The notes: generated from the sequence alone by a model not told the origin. 64,000 nucleotides of DNA from Diplosphaera chodatii (GCA_032358165.1 JAALGY010000017.1:1798001-1862000), one strand, 5' to 3'. Shown: positions 48,313 to 60,017, counted from the first letter of the stretch. Made by a program: numbers and translations.

Positions 48313-51160
48313 TTGCCACGGTCGATCCTTTGTTGAGCCGACAAAGGATCGCAATCACTCCGAACGGACCACGGCTCTCTGACAAAGAATCCTGGTCACT
48401 CCGAACGGACCACGGCCTACTCTATGAACAAAGGACCTAGTGACCACCTGGATCCTTTGTCAATTGACGAGCTCCTTTCAAGGCGCCAGCAAAGCAAGGA
48501 TCCCAGCCATTCCAAAAGGACCACGGCTCACACTGTAATATGGATCCTTTGTCAAGTGACAAGGTCCTTTCAGGGCACCAGCAGAGAATCCGGTGATTTC
48601 TACAAGGATCCTAGTCACTACAAAAGGATCCCAATGGCCACTGCGATCCTTTCTTAGAGCCAACAAAGGATCCTGGTCACTCCAAATAGACCATGGCTCT
48701 CTGACAAAGGATCCCAGTGACCAAAAGGATCCTTTGTCAATTGACAAGGTCCTTTCAAGGCACCAATAAAGGATCCTTTAGTCACTCCAAAGAGAGCATC
48801 GCTCACTCTAACAAAGGACCCAGTGACGAAAAGGATCCTTTGTTGTAGCCAACAAAGGATCACAGTCACTAATACAAAGACCATGGCCATGTGGATCCTC
48901 CATGATGGTCCATCTGAGGTACCCTGTCAAATTACAAAGGATCCAGCAACCATTCACACGACCGCAGGACCGACAGAGGATCCGACCAACTGACAAAGGA
49001 TCACGCTGCCTACTGACAAAGGATCCCAGTGACATCAGGGTTGACCGACATCGCCGTGAACATAGAGCTTTCCGCATCGAACAAAGGAGCCACAGTGCCA
49101 GGTAACAACGCTGGATGCCACTGGATCCTTTGTTGGCATGGATATAAAGAGGTTCTCAGGCCAACCAACAAAGGATCGCAGCGTCAAATGACAAAGGACC
49201 CTTTGTCGATGGTCGACCACCGTGATCCCTTTGATGAAGTTATACACCAGCAAAGGATCGCCGTGGTCCCCAACAAAGGATCGAAAGTCACCACCGCCCT
49301 GCAGCTTTGTGGTAACCAAGGACCGTGGGGGCTTTTGATAAAGGATCCTTTGTCATGTGACTGGATCTCCGTTGATTGAAACAAACAAAGAGTTGACCAA
49401 CAAAGGATCGGTAGTCCGTCGAAACAAAGGCCGACTCAGCCACCCCGAATCAACCAATTCCTTTGTGAGTGGCGACCACCAACAAAGGATCGTGGCGTGG
49501 TCCTCTATCAAAGGACCTGCCGACAACACTGAGATCCTTTGGTGCATGGCACTGTGAACCTTTGTCAGGTGGCGACGACGGCACGTAGATGACGTGGTCC
49601 TCTAGCAAAGGATCTCAGTGGCTACAAAGGATCACTTGAGACCCTTTGTTGTATGGCAGATGACGTGGTCCTCTAACAAAGGATCCTGTGGTCACTGGGA
49701 TCCTTTGGTGCATGGCACTGTGATCCTCTGTCAGGTGGCAACGACGGCACGTAGATGACGTGGTCCTCTAACAAAGGATCTCAGTGGCTACAAAGGATCA
49801 CTTGAGACCCTTTGTTGTATGGCAAATGACGTGGTCCTCTAATAAAGGACCGGCTGACAACACTTAGATCCTTTGTTGCCATGGCACTGTGATCCTTTAT
49901 CAGGTGGTCGACGACGGCACGTAAATAAATGACGTGGCCCTCTAGACAGAGGATCCAGTGGTCACTGGGATCCTTTATTTGTTGTATGGCATTGTGGATC
50001 CTTTGTCAGGTGGGTGGCGACGACGGCACGTAAATGACGTGGTCCTCTAGACAAAGGATCCAGCGGTCACTGGGATCCTTTGTTGTATGGCAAATGACAT
50101 GGTCCTCTAACAAAGAATCCTGTGGTCACTGGGATCCTTTGTTGTATGGCACTGGGATCCTTTGTCAGGTATGTGGCGACGACGGCACAGAGATGACGTG
50201 GTCCTCTAACAAAGGATCCTGTGGTCACTGGGATCCTTTGTTGCATGGCACTGTGATCCTTTGTCAGGTGGCGACGACGGCACGTAAATGACGTGGTCCT
50301 CTAACAAAGGATCTCAGTGGCTACAAAGATCCTTTGTTGTATGGCAAATGACGTGGTCCTCTAACAAAGGATCCTGTGGTCACTGGGATCCTTTGGTGCA
50401 TGGCACTGTGATCCTTTGTCAGGTGGCGACGACGGCACGTAAATGACGTGGCCCTCTAGAAAAAGGATCCAGTGGGCACTGGGATCCTTTGTGAGGTGGC
50501 GACGACGGCACGTAGATGACATGAACACTCTGCGTTTCCCATCCTGCCTTATGTGAATCCCTCACAGGGTTTCATCCTTAGTTACCTGAATGGATCCTTT
50601 GTTAGTGCAGGACCGGGCCACCAACAAAGGATCGCCTGGTCATTTAAAAAGGAGGGTCCCCGGCACACTTGACCACGGCGATCCTTTGTTAGGTAACTGC
50701 CGATACACGTTGGTGCTGACGATAGGAATGCAGGTGGTCACCAACAAGGATCGACGTGGCCACCAACAAAAGATCAGCAGTCATTTGTTGTGATCCTTTG
50801 TTGACGTATGTCGCACGGCGAATCATTTGTTAGTGTGACGACAGAGATGCATGTGACCACCAATAAAGGATTGGCGTGGTCCACGACAAAGGATCGGCAG
50901 TCAACGTATTGGTCCTTTGTAATGGGTTGGCACTTGGGTCCTTTGTCACAGATGGCGTGGGTCCTTTGTCGGTAATGGTTCAAGGTGTCTGGCCACCAAC
51001 AAACACTTGCAGCAGTCGCTGATAGAGGTTCACAGAGCCAGGGTTTCTGACCCAGCGTCCTTTGTTACTGGCTGAGAATTGAGAGGTTGTCGCATCGGAC
51101 AAAGGTCGCATAGCCAGAATTAGAGAGGTTTTCACGCCACCAACAAAGGACCGCAGTGTA

Positions 51161-52522
51161 TATACGTCGGAAAGTTGGGTCTGCTGGTTCCCAGCGATGG
51201 GTTCCCATCGTGAGAGGCTTCCATCGCGTTTCATGGGAACCAGCGCTGGGAACCAGCGGTACCATCGATGAGTTTTGGGTTGGCCCAACGCTGGGAATGC
51301 GAGTGAGCAAACCCATCGTACCATCGCGACGTTTCCATCGCGACCCATCGCGATGATGGGAGCGATGGGTATCCAGCGCTGGATATCGGCGCTGTTGCTT
51401 CGCTCGATTCCATCAGTCGACCGATGGGTCACCACGATGGTTTCATTTGGCACGTACCAAAACGTTCAGCGCGGTCTAGACGGGCAACGCAGAGGCTGGC
51501 ACGCACCCTAGGCCCCTCATAACACTTTGTGGCACGTAGCGTGACAACGCAAGCGGCCGTTGCTGCCACGAGCGTGGCACATGGACCGGCATGTCCTCAA
51601 CGCCCACCCGTTAGGAAGAGGACTTGCTGTCAGAAGGGTTCCCTATTGAGGTGCTTCCCATCACTGCAAAGTTGCCGTTGAGCACTTGACCGGTTTGACG
51701 TCCATCTGTCGACACAGTCAGGCCACCATTGCAGCACAACGACACCCGCCGCCTCCGCATCCGTAGCCACATGTAAGTGTTCTGCAGCATTCACAGGCTC
51801 ACAACCGTGGCGGCATGTCCCCACACGCAAAGTTGCAGGTTGTCTAGGTGCTGATCGGCCAACGTCCCAGGCTCCGACGGGTCCAGGAAGAGCAAGGCGC
51901 GTACACCAGGTGCAAGATGAGAACTCATTGTAAGCATGTGTGCGTCGGCACATGCGTGCGGCTGGACGCGAGGCAATGCACCTTGGCAACCAATTGCAGT
52001 GAGATCGGCCCAACTGCTCCTGACAATGCGGGTCCAGAGGCCGGCGCCGCATCGCGCGGATCAACAGGCTGCTGTATCGCAATGCGTCAGTGCACCGCCA
52101 GCATGTGCTGTTGTGAAGCTTGCGGCGCTGTGTCACCGGAGCTGTCGCACACCAGATCGGCACAGCAGGGCGGGCTTTCACGCCATCTCGCACGCAGCTG
52201 GGTTGCACAAGCACAGCGTCATACCATCTACACATGCACATGCACAGCTGCACGCGCTGCGGCCAGATCTGGCCCCAAAAGCAGTTGGCGTTTGCGGTGG
52301 GTTACCACCGCTGCACAGGCAGATCCAGTGCTGGAACTCAATGCAACCAGCGCAGTTCCCATCGGCCCCCAAACCATCGACTCACACAACCAGTGCTGGG
52401 AACCCATCGTGACCAGCGCTGGAAAGTTCGAGGGGTTGAGAAGCCACCCATCGTGGCCAGTCACGATGGGTTCCCATCGTGACCAGCGCTGGGAACCAGC
52501 AGACCCAACTTTCCGACGTATA
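51161..52522. mobile_element. DNA-transposon-like element with perfect 36-bp terminal inverted repeats
   Basis: 51161-51196 (starting TATACGTCGGAAAGTTGGG) and 52487-52522 are exact reverse complements over 36 bases. Inside both ends, many copies of CCAGCGCTGG, GGGAACC and CCCATCG(T/C) form subterminal repeats (about 51185-51430 and 52380-52510), as in hAT- or CACTA-like elements. The inner 0.9 kb is unlike the ends and contains gene-like open stretches. No transposase was recognised, so it would be non-autonomous. No clear target-site duplication is visible: the left flank ends GCAGTGTA and the right flank begins CTTGATG. The left end abuts the GATCCTTTG array directly. Confidence 0.75.
51611..51970 (-). 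pseudogene. Gene-like fragment carried inside the 36-bp-TIR element
   Basis: On the minus strand, one exon-like open stretch reads RALLFLDPSEPGTLADQHLD and LQLCVWGHAATVV (about 51800-51925). After a GCTGCAG acceptor, another reads CNGGLTVSTDGRQTGQVLNG and NFAVMGSTSIGNPSDSKSSS, with a stop at 51611-51613. Composition is protein-like but I recognise no family, and the reading frames of the two stretches were not shown to join. It may be a captured host gene piece, or an unrelated host gene into whose flanks the element ends inserted. Confidence 0.3.
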
Positions 52523-52825
52523 CTTGATGTATCCAGTCCATCGTCGGCTGACTTTCATTTGACTTTGATTCTTTAAATGTGAGATACCAAGAGGTTTGAC
52601 GAGCAACGGACAACTAACATCTGGGCAGGAGGGTGTGCATTTAGTAGAGCAGGAGGTGTTCAGTGACGTGTAGTCCTAGGTTGCGCGCACATCCTGCACC
52701 GCTGATGACAGCGTCAAAGTTCAGACACAATTCTGCAGGGTTGAAGCACACAAGCAGTCCAAAACACCAGCCTGTCAAAGAGCTAAAACCGACACACCGT
52801 TTCAACCGCACCTGCAAGTCACACA
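52523..52825. other. Gap between the TIR element and 2-isopropylmalate synthase
   Basis: Non-repetitive stretch with the 3' flank of the synthase gene. Nothing else was recognised. Confidence 0.4.
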
Positions 52826-55800
52826 TTATACGCCAATGACTACTTGTGCAGCGGGTCTGCCAAGCGGCTCAGCATCCGAGTCTTGGGATTCTGTGACCTT
52901 CACAGCTGGGTTCTCTGCTGCACGCTGCTGTGACTGGATGTACCTGTTGTATCGAGAAAGACAACGTGAGCGTAGCCAGAAGCCATTCATATCATTGCAC
53001 GAGGTCAACGGCGCGACTCACAGCGCGACTCAGGAGAAAGACGCACCCAATAACCTTGTTCAACGCTGATACATAGGCCCGGGCACTGGCGACCACAACA
53101 TCCTCAGAAGACGCGGTGCCTGAGAATGTGCGTTGGTATCGTCGGCCCTGCAGTGTCAGACCATCCCTTGCGGTCAATGTTTGCAGGATTATGGCTCCTA
53201 GGAATGGTCAGAACACCAGACGGCCACACTGCAGCAGGAAGATGGGGCTGCACCTGAGCGTTCCTGACGATGCCCTGCCGTGCCAAAGCGCCAGTTGGCC
53301 GCACAACCACTCGTGTGACAGCCAGCGCCTCAATGCCCTCCGTCACACTGCGAGACAACAGATTTTCAGTGCGATGGTGCTCTCGAAAAGAAGAGCAAGT
53401 GTCGCCGGTATATCATGCAGCACCCAGCCACCCCGCATTGCTGCCTGGCACCAGTGCAGGTGTCCCCACCTGTTGATGGTGTAGTCCTCCAGCTCCACGG
53501 CCACACCCACCAGCGCATCAACTGCCTTGTAAGCCGCATCGACAGGCCCTGCACAGCAGGCGCGGGCTCAGACGCTAAGTTGCTTGATGTGCAACATGTT
53601 CGATCTGGTGACCCTGCATCTGAGATGCGCCAACGTCTCGACACTGCACGTCCACCAGCAATCACAGCACCTGTGCCAGTGCCTGTCGAGATGCGGAGGA
53701 TGCCATCGGGCCCCATCATCTTGACTGTCGCTGTGTTGAGGCCCAGGGTGCCGCAGGTCACCTACGAAAATCATGTTACCAACCTTGTTTGATCGAGACT
53801 TGAGAGCAACAACCCATACATGGCAAGATGGATCCAGGCACACTCACCTGCAAGTCAGCCAGGTCCCACACGGTTGCCGGCTGGTTGGCCTCATCAGTGG
53901 CCAGCGCAACGATGTCATCGTCTGTGATGCCCTTCTTCACATCCGCCAGCTGCACATAGAGCATCTATCCTGTAAGTACGGCTGTTGTGCATTGCAGAAG
54001 ACGCGTGGAGCGGGCGACCAACAGCAGGTCGATCGCAGCACCCTTTTGAAGCGCTTGAAGATGTCGGACACTTGTTCCTTTGGCAAGTCTGCAAAGCCGA
54101 GGTCTTTGAGCCGCTGTCTGAGAGCTGCGCTGCCACTGTGCTTGCCCATGACGAGGCCTGCGGAGATGGGTTTTGCGAATCGTCATTCGTTTGTGATGCG
54201 TGGCTCAAGCAGCGACTGATGTGTTTGAGCCATGAATGCAGCCCCTGCAAGGCCCACCTGCTGCATCAGTCCGTGACTTGCCAATGAGCTCTGGCCGCAT
54301 GATCTCATAGGTGTCTGGGCTCTTCAGCATGCCATCCTGGTGGATGCCAGACTCGTGCGCAAAGGCATTTGCACCCACGATGGCCTGCGCCGGCACAGCA
54401 GGGTGTCATCATTATACCAGCAGGTGTTGCTAGGTGCGTACGGGACCAGATCTCACTTGCTCATCACGCACTTAAGCCATCGTGCACCTTGTGGGGCTGC
54501 ACCATCATGCCAGAGTAGTCCGACACCATCTTGCTGGCGACGCTGATGTGCTCAGGCCGGATGCCTGTCCAAAGGCCACCCATCTGGCTTTGCCTGCACA
54601 AGCGCAGCAGGCTGAATGTGCAGGCTTGAATGAGGTAGAAGCCACTGCGCTGTGGAGATCTCATTCACATGATGCCCATGCACAGGTCCTCACCCGCGCA
54701 GATAGATGGCCAGCGCAACCTCCTCCAGAGACGCATTGCCGGCACGCTCACCAATGCCATTGATGGTGGACTCCACCTGCGTATGTACCAAAGCAGCCTA
54801 CAGCACTTACGTTTCGAGAGACAACAATGGCTGGCAGGTCTGGTCTGTTATCTATGGACACCGTCCCAGTCGCAGACAGGTGCTAGGGCGTAGCATGAGG
54901 CACCTGGCGAGCGCCGTTCTGTGCGCCGGCGAGGCTGTTGGCTGTCGACAGGCCCAGGTCGTTCTGGCAGTGCGTTGAGATGACGACATCGTCGATGCCT
55001 GGCGTGTTTGCTTTCAGGTCGGCGATCAGCGCGCCGAACTCGTGCGGCAGCGCCCACCCCGTGGTGTCCGGGATGTTGACCGTCGTGGCGCCGGCCTTGA
55101 TGACCTCCTCCAGCACCCGGCACAGGAACTTTGTTTCTGACCTGTGCAGCGCAAATGCATGTGTGCATGAGACGGGGTTGTCACCACCTGTCAGGGCCGT
55201 CCAGACCCTGGCCTGGCATCAGGCACACAACCATCCCTGATTGCTGGCTGCCCCACCTGGTTGCATCCTCTGGCGAAAACTCAATGTCCTGGCAGCCCAG
55301 CGAGCGAAGGTGCTTCACCGTCTTGACCGAGTTGGCCACCACCTGGTCCTCTGTCATGTTCAGCTTGAACTGCATGTGGATGGGCGACGTGGCCAGGAAC
55401 ACGTGCACCCGCGGCCGCACCGCCGCCTTGACGGCGTTCCACGCAGCCTGTGCCACAGGGCATTAGCAGCATGGATGCACGAGGAAAGTATGCACAGCCA
55501 CAGCGAGACCAGAGCAGCCTGTTGCAGGGCGTCTTGAATATGCAGACTCATGTGCATGAAACATGCATGCGCATGGCGGCTGAGATGGCACAGCAGGGTG
55601 CCCACCTCGGCATCGCCCTCCTTGCACCGTGCCAGCCCGCAGATCACGGGCACGTAGCCGTCGGCATCGACGTCGCGGCCGACGGTCTCTGCGATGGCCT
55701 GCACCGCCGCAAAGTCGCCGGGCGACGCCTGCGGGAAGCCCGCCTCGATGATGTCCACGCCCAGCTTGGCCAGCTGCCGCGCTATGTCCAGCTTCTCTTT

Positions 55801-56166
55801 GTGCGTGAGCGTGGCGCCGGGGGACTGCTCCCCATCCCGCAGCGTCGTGTCGAAGATCCGCACGTAGTGCGGGTCCTCGATGCGGTGTGGCACATACTGC
55901 GGCCGGACTCTGGGTGCTGCGACGGCTCCGTTGCCGGCTGCCGCTGCACATACAGCCAAATGAACATGCGAGCGTGCTGCACAGTGCCTGCGTCCTCGCT
56001 GCAAGGGCACCTGCCACTGCTGACTGCACTGCCTGTGCACGAACGCATGAGGCAGTGTGCAGGGCTGCACAACAGCCTGCCGGCTGCTTGTGTTCGCCGT
56101 GGGCGACGAGAAGCGCCCTGCGGCAAGCATGATCGCTACATGCAAGCGCGAGAGTGTGCTGTACAT
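52826..56166 (-). CDS. IPMS: 2-isopropylmalate synthase, plastid leucine biosynthesis
   Basis: It condenses 2-oxoisovalerate with acetyl-CoA, the first committed step to leucine. The Met at 56166 ([20 protein letters not shown]), or the in-frame Met at 56130, begins a transit peptide ending near RGRRHCAA. The catalytic barrel reads [111 protein letters not shown], the GxGERxGN-type loop [18 protein letters not shown] (about 54715-54770) and [20 protein letters not shown]. The C-terminal regulatory LeuA dimer domain is present: STGTGTG joined to [20 protein letters not shown], then [36 protein letters not shown] and a last exon with [16 protein letters not shown] (stop 52826-52828). Presence of that domain suggests leucine feedback. 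Confidence 0.88.
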
Positions 56167-56853
56167 CGTCAGCACACAGGAGCTGCAGAAGAAGCCACCC
56201 CTAGAGCAAAGACACAAGCCTGGAAGTAGTTTGTGATGTACGGCTGGACAGGTGCCGTAGCGTGCCATTGACGCTGATCAGTGTACTTTGCACATGCTAG
56301 TGTATCTGGAAATACAGACAGTATCGAGTCGGCCGGTCTGACCTGCATTGCGCTGATTGCATCTTTTGCGATCCAACTGCACTCCCAGATCGCTCTACAG
56401 CCTTTGCAAGGTTTCAACAGCTCCGGGCCGCGGTCTGGTCTCATAAGACCCCATGCTAGTGGTAGGGCCCAGATTGCCGGACTGCACCTCAGTCTAAAAT
56501 CGCAACACTTGGCAAGCTGGCGGGTTGGACCCAGGCACGGCCGCGCGGTCTGCTGGAGGGAAGCAGCCCTCGGTCCTTCTCCTCGGGCAGCTTCTCCAAG
56601 ATGCGCGCCAGAGCGCTCAGCCCCCAGGACCTGTGGCAACGGTATGCACCAAGCACCCTCAGTGGTAGTCATGATCCTGGTGCGCCTGGTCATGTGCGGC
56701 AACTGAATGATGACTGTCGTGCTGCAGGTACCGAGGCGTGATAGTGCTAGTGTCCGTACCGGTACGCGTCGTTGTTGGGCACCTCTTATTTTGTAAGAGC
56801 TGCATCACGCTGCTGCAGTCGTTGTGGCCGGATGCTCCAACCGCGCTCTGAAC
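56167..56853. promoter_or_regulatory. Divergent intergenic region between IPMS and apyrase
   Basis: About 690 bases lie between divergent starts. A 141-codon plus-strand frame (56281-56706) has no recognisable family and atypical composition, so it is not called. It must hold both promoters; no named element was identified. Confidence 0.4.
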
Positions 56854-59597
56854 ATGCAGACGCTGTTGATCCTGGCGGTGCTGCTGATCATGCCACGCGC
56901 TGGGCCAGAGACGTATCGGGTGCTGTCCACATCGGAGAGCAAGGAGGAGCTGCCCACGCTGACAAAGGTGGGGATGGTGGCGAGTCTGTTATCTGTCACT
57001 AAGCTCAACATCGTGCACAAGATGTCCGATGGGCGAAGCATCTGTACTTACTGGTGCTTACACTAACCAGTCGTCACGCAGGCGAGGGAAGGTGTAGACA
57101 CGACAGACACCTCGAAGATGAACAGTGACCAGAAGGGCGCCCTGCAGTACGCCGTGATCATTGACGCGGGCAGTACAGGCAGCCGTGTGCACGTCTACAA
57201 GTTCCAGGTGTGCTTTCTGCCTGTGATGAGTTCGGATACATGCAGGCTGCCTATACGATGCAAGTGCTGCAGACTGATGGTGTACTGTACCATGCAGCTG
57301 GTGGACGGGCGGCTGGATCTGGACACAGACACATTTGAGAGTCTCAAGCCGGGGCTCAGCTCCTACGACAGCGACCCAGCTGCCGCAGCAAAGTCACTGG
57401 ACCCGCTGCTGCAGACGGCGCTGAAGACGGTGCCGGATGAGCTCCAGGTATGGAAGCTTGTCCTCGTGCAGCTGGTGACCGTCAACAAACTGTGGCACCG
57501 GCTCTCCTTTTGAACGGATATCTCGGCGTGGAGCTGCTGTTCCTCGGTCTCACTGTCAACACCTCATCCCTTGCTTGATTTGCTCGGTACGCAGAAAAAG
57601 ACGCCGATCAAGGTGGGCGCGACAGCGGGGTTGCGGCTGCTGCCGGGCGGCAAGGCCGACGATATTCTCGCAGCAGTGAAGCAGCGCCTGGCCGACGACT
57701 ACCCCTTCCAGCTGGAGCAGGTCACCATCATAGACGGTGAGATGTGCCCAGGGTGCAAGTGCCTTGGCTATCCCATATATGAACAATCACCCTTCGTCTT
57801 TGACCTGAGAATCATGGATGTCCTCATCTTTCATGGGTAATGCAGGCGTTGATGAGGGTGGCTTTGCATGGCTGACGCTCAACTACCTTCTGGGGCACCT
57901 CGGGCAGAGCAACAGCAACACAGTCGCTGCAATTGACCTGGTGCGGGGTATCAGGCTGTCGCATACATGATACGGCCATGGGTGATCACCTCCTGTCACC
58001 ACCATGCAGCAGCAGCATAGGCTCGTTGCTTCGCAGGGCGGCGGCTCAGTGCAGATGGCGTATGCCATGAATGCCAAGGAGGCGGGCAGGGCACCCGAGG
58101 GGTACATCTCAAACCTGTCCGGCGGTGGTGAGCAGTACAGTGTGTACGTCCACAGGTGAGGCCGGCAGCTGCATTGAATGACAGTGATTTGGCATGGCGA
58201 AGCTGTGCAGCGGAACTGTAGCAACATGAGCATCGCTGCAAGTTGACAGCGGTACAGCACGACACGCTGATTCGAGTCCAACGAGCCAGTCAGTCTGGTC
58301 CTCTCTCTCTGCGAAGCTACCTGGGCTTTGGCCTCATGGCGGCGCGGGCAGCAACGCTGGACTGGGAGGCGACGGCGGCAGCCAACCCGTGCGTGCCGCT
58401 GGACCACACCGGCAGCTTCGAGTATGGCAACAAGCACCACGAGCTGCACGCCACCAAGCAGGGGTGCGTCCGCCGTGGCCTGAGCCGCAGGGCATGACAA
58501 CCTGATTGAAGGCCCCGCTGCACTGCTGGTGTCACCTACATGTTTGTGCGCAAATGGACAAGCACCGAGCTCGTGAGATGTCTCAGCAGCGCCATCGCCT
58601 GATGCAGGGCGGACTTTGGGATGTGCACAAAGGTGGTGTCGCAGGTCATGGCCATTGGCGGCGACTGCGGGGTGCCCAAGAACAAGCTGGTGAACCCTGA
58701 ACAGATCAGCAGTCACGGTCACAGAGGGTGCTTTGGACATGTGCATTTTGCAAGGATGACAGGGTGAGAAAGGATGTCCTGTCTCACTGGTGCAACTTCA
58801 CATGACGGTTGCCCTCCTGCAGTCGGAGTGCACCTTCAATGGTGCTTGGGGCGGCTCCAAGGTGCCGGCAGTGTTCTATATCTCCAGCTACTTCTGGGAC
58901 CGTGCCCAGGACGTTGGTTTGATTCCCAACGACAAGGTGCGGCACCGTGAAATGTGCCAAGCTGGCCAAAACTTGTGTACGTGTTGTTGGGGTGTGCTAG
59001 ACAGTCCGTTGCGTCAACTTCAATGTTCGATGAGCCAGCGCATGCTTGGTGATACAGGCCATCTCTGTCGTGATCAGACCAGCGGCTTTCCGTGAAAAGG
59101 GCGACCTGGCCTGCCGGACGCCAATGCAGAGCCTTGCCTCGGAGTTCTCATCGGTAGGTGTTGCATATGACACGTCGGTTGCAGGCCGTGCACGGTGCAC
59201 TTTGTCCTCCTGCTAGGTCGAGCACCGTAGTCATGGTGACAAGTGAGGCTTGTCACCATGACTCGTGTGCATACCTCAGGTTGAAGAGGCGCAGCGGCCA
59301 TACCTGTGCATGGACCTGTCTTTCTTGCATACCCTGCTGACGCAAGGCTTCAAGGTGCGCACCGTCAAACGGCATGGTTCATGTGCTCATAAATGGGCCA
59401 AGTACACACGATTACGACGGATGACCCATATTGAGATCAGCAAGGGAAAGCATGGTCCTCTCTGTGCACGCCGCCAGGTGCCCGAGAAGGCGGAAATCAC
59501 AGTGGTGAAGAAGGTCCTTTACAAGAAGGAGGAGATCGAGGCCGCATGGCCTCTGGGAGCAGCCATCAACTTGTTGTCGTCGTCTATCAGCGGTTGA
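56854..59597 (+). CDS. APY: Apyrase (NTPDase, GDA1/CD39 family)
   Basis: It hydrolyses nucleoside tri- and diphosphates in the secretory lumen or outside the cell. The start MQTLLILAVLLIMPRAGPET gives a hydrophobic signal or signal-anchor. Apyrase conserved regions follow in order across exons: YAVIIDAGSTGSRVHVYKF (ACR1, about 57151-57207), FESLKPGLSSYDSDPAAAAK, KVGATAGLRLLPGGKADD (ACR3, about 57613-57665), GVDEGGFAWLTLNYLLGHLG (ACR4, about 57846-57903), AAIDLGGGSVQMAYAMN with its two parts split by an intron, SYLGFGLMAARAATLDWEA, CTFNGAWGG (about 58830), YISSYFWDRAQDVGL and PYLCMDLSFLHTLLTQGF. The end is AAWPLGAAINLLSSSISG with the stop at 59595-59597. All five catalytic blocks are intact. 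An additional upstream exon cannot be excluded. Confidence 0.87.
59229..59263. repeat. Perfect 15-bp hairpin in an apyrase intron
   Basis: AGTCATGGTGACAAG (59229-59243), loop TGAGG, then its exact reverse complement (59249-59263). It lies in the intron between the SEFSS and EEAQRPYL exons. A stem this perfect is unlikely by chance in 128 bases. It could be a transposon footprint or an RNA hairpin affecting splicing. Confidence 0.75.
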
Positions 59598-60017
59598 CAG
59601 GCATGCACACCACGCTTGCCAGGAGACACGCAGTTGCACCGCTGCCATATGTCGGTGTCGCAAACCCTGGGTACATCATAATGTGCTGTCTCATGTTGGC
59701 GGGTCAGAAGACAGTATCTGCTTGTGACACATCAGACGAGCCCAATTTACTACTGAGAACAATAATAGTTACAAGCTCACAGCCTGACACGCCCAAAACG
59801 TGCACGGAATCAATGCAATGCAACAACGTTTCATTTGGTGCTAGTGCAAGCCACGGAACATGCCCTGCGGAGCTGAAAAAAACATCACACCATCGTATCT
59901 GTTCCCATGCATGACGCTCCTTGCATTTGCGACCTTGGACTCGGTGGACATATACATGGGAGGCTGCTACAGAATTGGCTGAAAACTATCCCGACCGAAG
60001 ATGTCGATCTCACAGTC
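59598..60017. other. Convergent intergenic gap
   Basis: 3' flanks of apyrase and of the AAA ATPase gene. Nothing else was recognised. Confidence 0.4.

Larger units (their letters stand above)
44760..51150. repeat. Dense GATCCTTTGTT/AACAAAGGATC repeat array forming a ~6 kb decayed palindrome
   Basis: Roughly every 40-60 bases the word GATCCTTTG or its complement CAAAGGATC recurs, in both orientations, on the order of a hundred copies by eye. Larger blocks on the left recur reverse-complemented on the right. Examples are 46620-46864 with 49029-49265, 46500-46560 with 49360-49416, 47040-47170 with 48690-48830, 45100-45135 with 50625-50645, and 44950-45020 with 50844-50910. The paired coordinates all sum to about 95,750-95,920, so the symmetry centre is near 47,930. 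The arms are about 2.4 kb each (about 44,930-47,330 and 48,530-50,930) around a spacer of about 1.2 kb. Copies outside these limits are decayed. Long open frames inside are by-products of the short repeat (recurring Lys-Asp-Pro) and not genes. The form fits a foldback-type transposon. Confidence 0.85.

Noticed and set aside
48245..48320. A functional tRNA gene
   Set aside because: The B-box and part of a T-arm are present, but no acceptor stem pairs, the T-stem is mismatched and no convincing A-box/D-arm fits.
45506..50291. Open frames of 60-135 codons in the repeat district (for example 47000-47323 + and 49029-49379 +)
   Set aside because: They are translations of the repeat itself (recurring Lys-Asp-Pro and Arg-Ser-Phe-Val). 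The same frame appears on opposite strands in the two arms, and no family resemblance exists.
44760..51150. CRISPR-like array or tandem satellite
   Set aside because: The short word recurs in both orientations with irregular spacing and related, not unique, intervening sequence. The setting is an intron-rich eukaryotic genome. A palindrome fits better.
51630..52253. A 207-residue minus-strand protein inside the TIR element
   Set aside because: The frame is Cys/Arg-rich and crosses better exon-like stretches in another frame. It looks like a shadow.
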